From Acetobacteraceae bacterium (lineage in GTDB: Bacteria > Pseudomonadota > Alphaproteobacteria > Acetobacterales > Acetobacteraceae), in the NCBI GenBank assembly GCA_003164305.1, contig PLSZ01000055.1, positions 155 to 9,085 of the forward strand: 8,931 nt of DNA, written 5' to 3'. Shown piece by piece: positions 1-4,818 of the stretch (the stretch's first letter is position 1; every line of letters begins with the position of its first letter). The position numbers were made by a program, and so were the translations under genes. Under the pieces are notes generated by a model. That model had not been told where the DNA came from and ran no database searches. It saw nothing but the letters and a program-made list of their open reading frames with translations.

Positions 1-26
1 GTGCTCTACCACTGAGCTACAGCAGC
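1..26 (-). tRNA. tRNA gene, 5' part only (cut by left edge)
   Basis: Read on the minus strand, positions 26 to 1 give a 7-nt acceptor strand (GCTGCTG), then U8 and A9, then a D-arm with stem GCTC/GAGC around the loop AGTGGTA. This is the canonical first third of a tRNA. The anticodon, variable loop and T-arm lie left of the window, so the isotype cannot be read. The acceptor strand is compatible with a threonine tRNA, but that is only a guess. The gene is divergent from the diguanylate cyclase gene. An intact copy would place its 3' end about 50 bases outside the window. Confidence 0.85.
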
Positions 27-46
27 GCCGGAAGCGCCCGGACGCG

Positions 47-75
47 TTCATAGTGGCTCCCTGGCGCGCCAGCAA
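47..75 (-). promoter_or_regulatory. putative promoter of the tRNA gene
   Basis: On the minus strand a TTGCTG (75-70) and a TATGAA (52-47) are separated by exactly 17 bp. Each is a partial match to the sigma-70 hexamers. Transcription would start near position 40, about 14 nt before the tRNA. The stretch after the -10 is GC-rich, like the discriminator of stringently controlled stable-RNA promoters. A perfect 12-bp palindrome, CTGGCGCGCCAG (61-72), overlaps the -35 and spacer. The call rests on hexamers and spacing only. Confidence 0.4.
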
Positions 76-183
76 GCCCCGCGCATCATCCTGAGCATCG
101 CCCTGTCCACCGAGCGCCATCGCGCCCGGTCTCCGGCCTCGCGGCGGTGAACCGGGGAATAATCCGCCTCCGGCAACCCGGCG

Positions 184-217
184 TTAATCCTTCGTTAGGC
201 CATTTCGCTTCTAATAC
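184..217 (+). promoter_or_regulatory. CtrA-like box plus -10 upstream of the diguanylate cyclase gene
   Basis: TTAA (184-187), seven bases, then TTAG (195-198) is one base off the full CtrA site TTAA-N7-TTAA known from Caulobacter and other alphaproteobacteria. A TAATAC (212-217) lies downstream as a good -10 hexamer, and the -35 hexamer expected 17 bp upstream (189-194) falls inside the box. This is the geometry of CtrA-activated promoters. Transcription would begin near 224, giving a leader of about 20 nt with an AGGA (232-235) nine bases before the ATG at 245. TTAA is rare in this GC-rich window. Binding by CtrA is inferred. Confidence 0.5.
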
Positions 218-244
218 GGCATCCCGACCTCAGGACGCCGCGGC

Positions 245-1651
245 ATGAACGACCTCGCCACCACCGATCCGCCGCACGCCGCGACGCCTTCCGAAGTGTT
301 GCAAGGCGCCCTGATCGACAGCCGCCAGCGCTGGCGGGAACTGGTCAACCTGGCCGCCGACTTCACCTTCGAAACCGACGAGTGGGGCCGTTTCGCCCTG
401 ATCACCCCCGACCCGGCCCTGGGATGGGCCACCGCGACGCTGATCGGCCAGCCCGCCTCGATGCTACTGGCCGAGGGCGCGGACGCCATGTTCGATCCGT
501 TCCGGGTCAGTGCCAGGATCCATCACCGGCAGGCATGGCTGAAACGCGGCGACGGCGGCGTCGCCTGTCTCACGTTCCGCGCCGCGCCGATCCAGGATCC
601 AACCGGCCGAATCGCCGGCGTCCGCGGCGTCGGCATCGACATGACCGAGTGCGACAAGCAGGCAGCCGGCGTCGCGGTCGCGCTGCGTCGCGCCGAGGTG
701 CTGGATCACATATTGTGGTGCATGGGCCAGGAAATCCTGATCCCACGCATGATGGGCGCCGTGCTGAACGCGATCGCCAACGCCATGGGCGCCGAGGGCG
801 CGGCGGTGATCCTGGCGCCCACCGACCAGGCTGCCGCCCTGCTGGCCCATGTCTCGGGCACCGGGGCGGAGCAGGTGCTGGACGCCGCCGGCGGCACGCT
901 GCGCCTCAGTGGCCCGCACCCGGAGCAGACCACAGCCACCGATGGCCGGCCGGTGCTGGTCGCCGGCTGTCAGACACGCTTCGGGCAGAAAGCCGGCCTC
1001 GTGACCTGGCGCACCCCGGCCGCCCGCGGCTGGGACGACGACGACAGCCAGCTCATCGGCTCGGCCGTCAACATCATCCGCATGGTACTGGAACATGAGG
1101 CCACCCAACGGGAAATGACCCGCCAGGCGCGCACCGATCCGCTCACCGGCCTGCTCAACCGGCGGGCGTTCCTGGAGGAAATGGAACGGCACGCGGCCCG
1201 GCAGGACCGGGAGAACCAGCCCGCGACGTTGATGTTCGCCGACCTCGACAATTTCAAGCCGGTGAACGACCGTTTGGGCCATGAAGCCGGTGACGAGGTG
1301 CTGCGTTGCACCGCCGCCCTGCTGCGCAGGACATTCCGGCCCACCGATCTGATCGCCCGCCTCGGCGGCGACGAGTTCGCGATATGGCTGAACGGCGCCG
1401 ATCACATGACGGCGGCGGAACGGGCCGAGTTCCTGCGCGACGAAGTGCCGCGCGAACTGGCCGATATCACCGGCCCCGACGGCCCCCGCGTCAGCCTGTC
1501 GATCGGCATCGCCAGCCGCGCGCCGGGGGAGGGCGAGGCACTCGACAGCCTGATGCGGCGCGCCGACCGGGCGATGTACGAGGTCAAGCGCGGCGGTCGC
1601 GGCCATTGGCGCGTTTCGTTGCGGAGGCGTCCTTCCGATGGCGTCCGATGA
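245..1651 (+). CDS. Diguanylate cyclase with PAS and GAF sensor domains (GGDEF protein)
   Basis: This 468-residue cytosolic enzyme would make cyclic di-GMP from two GTP. Domain order is PAS-like (about 30-135, ending in VGIDMTE), GAF-like (about 150-285), then a GGDEF domain (about 295-460). The GGDEF domain is complete: DPLTGLLNRR at 298-307, metal-binding D333 in FADLDNFKPVND, and the signature GGDEF at 374-378. An RPTD at 365-368, five residues before GGDEF, fits the RxxD inhibitory site, so product feedback inhibition is expected. There is no EAL domain, signal peptide or membrane segment, so the input signal is probably intracellular. The ATG at 245 has AGGA nine bases upstream and sits below a CtrA-like promoter. 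The last 14 nt overlap the DUF2336 gene, so the two are probably co-transcribed and translationally coupled. The family is certain; the sensed signal is unknown. Confidence 0.95.
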   Translation: MNDLATTDPPHAATPSEVLQGALIDSRQRWRELVNLAADFTFETDEWGRFALITPDPALGWATATLIGQPASMLLAEGADAMFDPFRVSARIHHRQAWLKRGDGGVACLTFRAAPIQDPTGRIAGVRGVGIDMTECDKQAAGVAVALRRAEVLDHILWCMGQEILIPRMMGAVLNAIANAMGAEGAAVILAPTDQAAALLAHVSGTGAEQVLDAAGGTLRLSGPHPEQTTATDGRPVLVAGCQTRFGQKAGLVTWRTPAARGWDDDDSQLIGSAVNIIRMVLEHEATQREMTRQARTDPLTGLLNRRAFLEEMERHAARQDRENQPATLMFADLDNFKPVNDRLGHEAGDEVLRCTAALLRRTFRPTDLIARLGGDEFAIWLNGADHMTAAERAEFLRDEVPRELADITGPDGPRVSLSIGIASRAPGEGEALDSLMRRADRAMYEVKRGGRGHWRVSLRRRPSDGVR

Positions 1652-2837
1652 GGCAACCCGCGTTCGCCTCGGCGCCAGGCCGGACACCACGCCGGAGGTA
1701 TTGCGCGCTTTGGCGGCGGACGGATCGGTGACGGTACGAGCGGCCCTGGCGATGAACCCCGCCACGCCGGCGGAGACCAATGTCACGCTGGCCAGGGATG
1801 CCGATGAGCGTGTCCGGGCGTTACTCGCCCGCAAACTCGGCGCGCTCGCCCCGGCGCTGTCGGCTGGCGCGCTGACCCGGCTCAGGCGGCAAACGCTCGA
1901 TGCGCTGAACGCACTGGCCGACGATGAGACCATCCGGGTGCGCGCCGCCATCGCTGACGTGATCAAGGACCTGCCAGACGCGCCAAAGGAGTTGATCCTT
2001 CGTCTCGCGCACGATACCGCGGTTTTGGTGTGCGAGCCGGTGATCCGGCTCTCGCCGCTGTTGACCTCGGACGATCTGGTCGCGCTGGTGGCGGCCGCGC
2101 CATCGTCCGGCACGCGGCTCGCGGTGGCGCGACGACGGGACATCGACGCCGCCGTCAGCGACGCGATCGCGGCGGGCGGCACCGAGGACGTGGTGCTGGC
2201 GCTGCTGATGAACGGCTCCGCGCAGATCAGGGAAGCGACGTTGGACGCACTGGTGGACCGGTCGGAGGCCCATCCTGCCTGGCACCCGCCGCTGGTTCGG
2301 CGACCGGCGTTATCGGATCGGTCCGCCCACGCTTTGTCGCGGATCGTAGCCGATCATCTGCTGGAGGTACTGGCGGCTCGCGGCGACCTCGATCCCGCGC
2401 TGACCGCTGACCTACGCGCGCGTGTCTCGGCGCGGCTGCGATCAGGGTCCCGTCCGGTGGCCGATCTGTCCGACGAGGCCACGGATCCCGTTGGCCTCGA
2501 GCCGGCTCCGGTTGTCCCGCCGGCGAAACCGACGGAAGCGGATGTCCTCGACGCGGCGCGCGACGGTGACGCGCGAAAAGCCGCCACGATGCTCGCGCTC
2601 GCGGCGGGCGTGCCGTTGCTGGCGGTTCGCCGCGCGGCGACGCTGCGCAGCGCCAAAGCGCTGGTCAGCCTGGTGTGGAAAGCGGGCTACTCAATGAAAA
2701 CCGGCTACGCGATGCAAATCCTGCTCGCCCGCCTGGCGCCCGGTACCGTCCTCAAACCTGGGCCTGGCAACAGTTTTCCGTTGTCGGTGGAGGAGATGTC
2801 CTGGCAACTGGACTTTCTGAACGGCAAGGACCGGTAG
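1638..2837 (+). CDS. DUF2336 domain-containing protein
   Basis: This 399-residue soluble, helix-rich protein of the alphaproteobacterial DUF2336 family has no established biochemical function. Residues about 6-66 contain repeats of the type NPATPxE...LAxDxxxxVRxxLA (NPATPAE at 40-46; VR pairs near 33 and 59). These resemble leucine-rich-variant or HEAT-like repeats, which usually bind proteins. The family core follows: LSPLLTSDDLVAL (138-150), then WHPPLVRRPALSD (215-227) and a helical stretch to about 270. A proline-rich linker (about 278-300) leads to a second helical block with LVSLVWKAGYSM (342-353). There is no membrane segment or enzyme motif. The start at 1638 has GGAGG at 1623-1627 and overlaps the cyclase gene by 14 nt. 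I infer a partner, scaffold or c-di-GMP-linked role from position only. Confidence 0.85.
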   Translation: MASDEATRVRLGARPDTTPEVLRALAADGSVTVRAALAMNPATPAETNVTLARDADERVRALLARKLGALAPALSAGALTRLRRQTLDALNALADDETIRVRAAIADVIKDLPDAPKELILRLAHDTAVLVCEPVIRLSPLLTSDDLVALVAAAPSSGTRLAVARRRDIDAAVSDAIAAGGTEDVVLALLMNGSAQIREATLDALVDRSEAHPAWHPPLVRRPALSDRSAHALSRIVADHLLEVLAARGDLDPALTADLRARVSARLRSGSRPVADLSDEATDPVGLEPAPVVPPAKPTEADVLDAARDGDARKAATMLALAAGVPLLAVRRAATLRSAKALVSLVWKAGYSMKTGYAMQILLARLAPGTVLKPGPGNSFPLSVEEMSWQLDFLNGKDR

Positions 2838-2947
2838 CGGCAATGACGGGTCGGTTGATCCGGCCGTTCCATTCCGTGCCTGAAACTTCATTCCAGGCCA
2901 TCGCGCGGCCTGACGCGGCCATTTGGCGCGGCGATCGCCGGAGGGTC
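2838..2947. other. 110-bp gap between convergent genes
   Basis: The DUF2336 gene and the minus-strand hydantoinase gene end facing each other here. Visible structure is a small GC hairpin (2849-2865), a direct repeat CGCGGCC-TGA-CGCGGCC (2904-2920), and a perfect 12-bp palindrome CGGCGATCGCCG (2929-2940) lying 8 nt beyond the hydantoinase stop. No canonical hairpin followed by a T-run is seen for the minus-strand gene. I find no ORF here with a ribosome binding site. Confidence 0.5.
2849..2873 (+). terminator. weak candidate terminator after the DUF2336 gene
   Basis: GGTCGG (2849-2854) can pair with CCGGCC (2860-2865) across a 5-nt loop, with one G-U wobble, starting 11 nt after the stop codon. 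The bases that follow (GTTCCATT) are only moderately T-rich. A six-pair stem with a poor T-tract is a weak intrinsic terminator, and Rho-dependent ending is equally possible. Confidence 0.3.
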
Positions 2948-4396
2948 TCACACCAGGAACGCGCTGGCGTCGAAACCATCCGGCAGGCGCCCTGTCGGAC
3001 GGATCATCGCATAAGGCTCTCGCGCCAGGAACTGGCCGCTGCCCGGCTCAGCCTGGACCTTCCCGTCACGCATCACGATCTCGCCGCGTCGGACCGTTGC
3101 GACCGGCCAGCCGGTGACCTCCAGACCTTCATAGGGGGTGTAGTCGATGACGTGCTGCAACAGGTCGTTGGTGATGGTCACACGCTTGTCCGCGTCCCAC
3201 ACCACCAGATCGGCGTCCGCGCCAGGCGCGATCGTTCCCTTGCGCGGATACAGCCCAAACAACCGGGCTGGATTGCTCGCGGTCAGACGCACGAATTCGC
3301 AGGCATCGATGCGGCCCTTCGAGACACCCTCGCTGAACACGATCGGCAGCCGCGACCCCAGACCCGGCACGCCGTTGGGAATGTCGTTGAACGGCGCGTT
3401 GTCGCCATGCGCGCGCTTGCCGCGTGGCGAGTCGTAGCCATAACCGCTGTGATCGGACGAAATCACGTCCAGCGTGCCGCGGCGGACATCATCCCACAGC
3501 CCTTCGCTCGCCGCTTCATTCCGGGGCGCCGGGCTGCACATGAATTTGGCGCCCTCGAACCCCGGCCGGTCCATGTGCGCGGCGGACAGCACGAAATACT
3601 GCGGGCAGGTCTCCCCCCACACCTTCACGCCGCGCCGCTGCGCCCGCTCGATCTCCTCCGCCACTTCCGGGCACGAGACATGGAAGATCTGGATCGGCTG
3701 ATCGACCATTTCCGCCAGAGCGATCGCGCGGTGCGCGGCCTCCCGTTCCACCATCGAAGGCCGCGACCAGGCGTGGTATTTCGGCCCGGTGCGCCCGTCG
3801 GCGAGTAAAGCCGCGATGCGCCAGCGGATCGCCTCGTAGTTCTCGCAATGCACCGTCACCAGCGCCCCGGTGCGCCGCGCGGCCGCCAGCACGCGCAGGA
3901 ACTGGCGATCGTCCAGATGCAACGGATCGTAGGTCAGGAACACTTTCAGGCTGCGGATGCCGGATGCCACGACATCGGGCACCTCCCGAAAGATCACGTC
4001 GTCGGAGGCGTCGGTGATGATCTGGTGGAAGCTGTAATCGACCATCGATTTCGCCGCGAGCCGCCGATACTCCGCCAGCGGCGCGCTGATCCCCTGGCCC
4101 TTGAACTGGGTCGAGAACGTGATGACGCTGGTGGTGCCGCCGGCCAGAGCGGAGGTGCTGCCGGTGACGAAGGTTTCCTCATCGGTGGTGCCGTCTTCGC
4201 GCAATTGCTCGATATGGCAATGGGTATCGACGCCGCCGGGCATGACCAGTTTGCCGCGCGCGTCCAGGGTGCGGGCGCCTTTAAGGCCCAGGCCGAGGGC
4301 CTGAATTTGGCCGTGCGCGATGGCGACGTCGGCGCGGAACATGTCGGACGGCGTCACCACCGTGCCGCCTTCAATCACCAGATCGTAATCTGCCAT
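2948..4396 (-). CDS. hydA: Dihydropyrimidinase / D-hydantoinase family amidohydrolase
   Basis: This 482-residue cytosolic metal-dependent cyclic amidohydrolase has the usual family length. It would open the ring of dihydropyrimidines, hydantoins or related cyclic amides. All binuclear metal ligands expected in the family can be placed: HxH at H59/H61 (GGVDTHCHIEQ), the lysine that becomes carboxylated at K151 (SLKVFLTYD), H183 (HCEN), H239 (HVSC) and the catalytic aspartate D315 (SSDHSGY). Tyr156 matches the substrate-contacting tyrosine. The C-terminal beta-sandwich part ends with the family-like FLAREPYAMIRPTGRL. The start at 4396 has AAGGA about ten bases upstream on the minus strand. It stands alone, with no dihydropyrimidine dehydrogenase, beta-ureidopropionase, carbamoylase or permease gene in view, so a pyrimidine role is unproven. 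The symbol is family-level only. Confidence 0.9.
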   Translation of the reverse strand: MADYDLVIEGGTVVTPSDMFRADVAIAHGQIQALGLGLKGARTLDARGKLVMPGGVDTHCHIEQLREDGTTDEETFVTGSTSALAGGTTSVITFSTQFKGQGISAPLAEYRRLAAKSMVDYSFHQIITDASDDVIFREVPDVVASGIRSLKVFLTYDPLHLDDRQFLRVLAAARRTGALVTVHCENYEAIRWRIAALLADGRTGPKYHAWSRPSMVEREAAHRAIALAEMVDQPIQIFHVSCPEVAEEIERAQRRGVKVWGETCPQYFVLSAAHMDRPGFEGAKFMCSPAPRNEAASEGLWDDVRRGTLDVISSDHSGYGYDSPRGKRAHGDNAPFNDIPNGVPGLGSRLPIVFSEGVSKGRIDACEFVRLTASNPARLFGLYPRKGTIAPGADADLVVWDADKRVTITNDLLQHVIDYTPYEGLEVTGWPVATVRRGEIVMRDGKVQAEPGSGQFLAREPYAMIRPTGRLPDGFDASAFLV

Positions 4397-4454
4397 CCTT
4401 CAGGGATCCTTGATTGCGCCAAAGCGTGAGCGGCGCGCGGGTGCGAATCTCGCC

Positions 4455-4482
4455 TTGATAACGTCGTCACACGGCACGGCAA
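4455..4482 (-). promoter_or_regulatory. putative promoter of the hydantoinase gene
   Basis: On the minus strand TTGCCG (4482-4477) and TATCAA (4460-4455) are 16 bp apart, each matching four of six consensus positions. Transcription would start near 4448, giving a leader of about 50 nt to the ATG at 4396. A GAATC, a possible CcrM-type GANTC methylation site, lies at 4445-4449 near that start, but single copies are common by chance. Support is sequence resemblance only. Confidence 0.3.
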
Positions 4483-4687
4483 GGTGGGTCGCCGCAGGGT
4501 AGCACGGCGACGTCCAGATGGCGCGAATGGCCGAGATTGGACGATACCGAATTGACGGCTCCGGATGATTTGTGCCTCGGACAGGACATTCAGGTCCGCG
4601 GTGTCAAATGGCAATTCTCGAACCAAACGGACATCAAATCGGCGTTCCCGGTTCGCCCGCGAAGCGCGTGAGGAGCGCGTCAGCAAG

Positions 4688-4714
4688 ATGAGCAGCCTCG
4701 ATGAAACGCTCTGA
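4688..4714 (+). CDS. possible 8-codon leader peptide (uORF 1)
   Basis: ATG at 4688 opens an 8-codon reading frame (MSSLDETL) that stops at TGA 4712-4714. A good Shine-Dalgarno-like GAGGAG (4670-4675) lies 12 nt upstream, slightly far. The frame covers the left arm of the 4690-4733 hairpin and ends in its loop, so a translating ribosome would keep the hairpin open. Such short frames are common by chance, so this is a hypothesis built on the coincidence of SD, frame and hairpin. Confidence 0.18.
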   Translation: MSSLDETL

Positions 4715-4733
4715 GTAGTTTCCGAGGCTGCTC
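4690..4733. repeat. long inverted repeat / stem-loop upstream of the exporter operon
   Basis: GAGCAGCCTCG (4690-4700) and CGAGGCTGCTC (4723-4733) are perfect 11-bp complements. Inside, GAAAC (4703-4707) pairs with GTTTC (4718-4722), leaving a 2-nt bulge (4701-4702) and a 10-nt loop (4708-4717). The 16 paired positions make this the strongest palindromic structure I found in the window. Neither strand has a T-run after it, so it is not a standard intrinsic terminator. It may act as an mRNA structure, an attenuator, an sRNA element or a protein-binding site. Confidence 0.75.
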
Positions 4734-4741
4734 GCCACCCC

Positions 4742-4755
4742 GGTGACCGGTTACC
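4742..4755. promoter_or_regulatory. 14-bp near-palindrome, possible operator
   Basis: GGTGACCGGTTACC is symmetric about its central CCGG apart from one non-complementary position pair (G4745/T4752). It overlaps a TACCAT (4752-4757) that could serve as a -10 hexamer, although no matching -35 is visible. Size and symmetry suit a TetR-type dimer, and the related E. coli ybh operon is controlled by a TetR-family repressor, CecR. No TetR gene is in the window. The GGTGA part may alternatively serve as the ribosome binding site of the small ORF at 4756. Confidence 0.25.
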
Positions 4756-4784
4756 ATGAAGGCACGCGCACCGCATGCCTTCAT
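4756..4784. repeat. 9-bp inverted repeat upstream of the exporter operon
   Basis: ATGAAGGCA (4756-4764) and TGCCTTCAT (4776-4784) are perfect complements separated by 11 bp. The half-site centres are 20 bp apart, about two helical turns, which would suit a dimeric regulator; the outer T-N11-A symmetry is LysR-like. As RNA it is a 9-bp stem with an 11-nt loop, ending 34 nt before the ATG at 4819. Confidence 0.6.
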
Positions 4785-4803
4785 CTTGCGCGCCGCCGGT
4801 TGA
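4756..4803 (+). CDS. possible 15-codon leader peptide (uORF 2)
   Basis: ATG 4756 to TGA 4801-4803 encodes MKARAPHAFILRAAG. GGTGA (4742-4746), nine bases upstream, could pair with the UCACC of the 16S rRNA 3' end. The frame spans the whole 4756-4784 inverted repeat, and its stop codon overlaps the GAGG (4802-4805) that is the best ribosome binding site for the fusion-protein gene. This arrangement would allow translational coupling. Evidence is positional; chance is a real alternative. Confidence 0.2.
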   Translation: MKARAPHAFILRAAG

Positions 4804-4818
4804 GGTCCCGAATTCTCC

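Larger units (their letters stand above)
4397..4818. other. 422-bp divergent intergenic region with structured right half
   Basis: This separates the divergent hydantoinase and exporter genes. The left part (4397-4660) holds the candidate hydantoinase promoter and otherwise nothing I recognise; no regulator gene or clear gene remnant is present. The right part (4670-4818) is dense: an SD-like GAGGAG at 4670-4675, a long hairpin at 4690-4733, a 14-bp near-palindrome at 4742-4755, an inverted repeat at 4756-4784, and two very short ORFs overlapping the hairpins. I could not find a convincing sigma-70 promoter for the exporter operon; one is expected upstream of about 4670 or near 4740. Confidence 0.6.

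Noticed and set aside
464..2182. Long minus-strand open frame (572 codons) opposite the cyclase and DUF2336 genes
   Set aside because: It is antisense to two recognisable proteins, has no family resemblance and is the kind of open frame high-GC codon bias creates.
2929..2940. Palindrome containing GCGATCGC as a cyanobacterial HIP1-type repeat or as the hydantoinase terminator
   Set aside because: I noted only this one copy, the genes are alphaproteobacterial in type, and a loop-less palindrome without a T-run is not a usual terminator.
2675..3808. Plus-strand open frame (377 codons) opposite the hydantoinase gene
   Set aside because: It begins inside the DUF2336 gene in another frame and is antisense to a hydantoinase with every catalytic residue intact.
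4690..4733. Reading the long hairpin as an intrinsic terminator
   Set aside because: Neither strand has a T-tract after the stem, and no gene ends within a reasonable distance of it.
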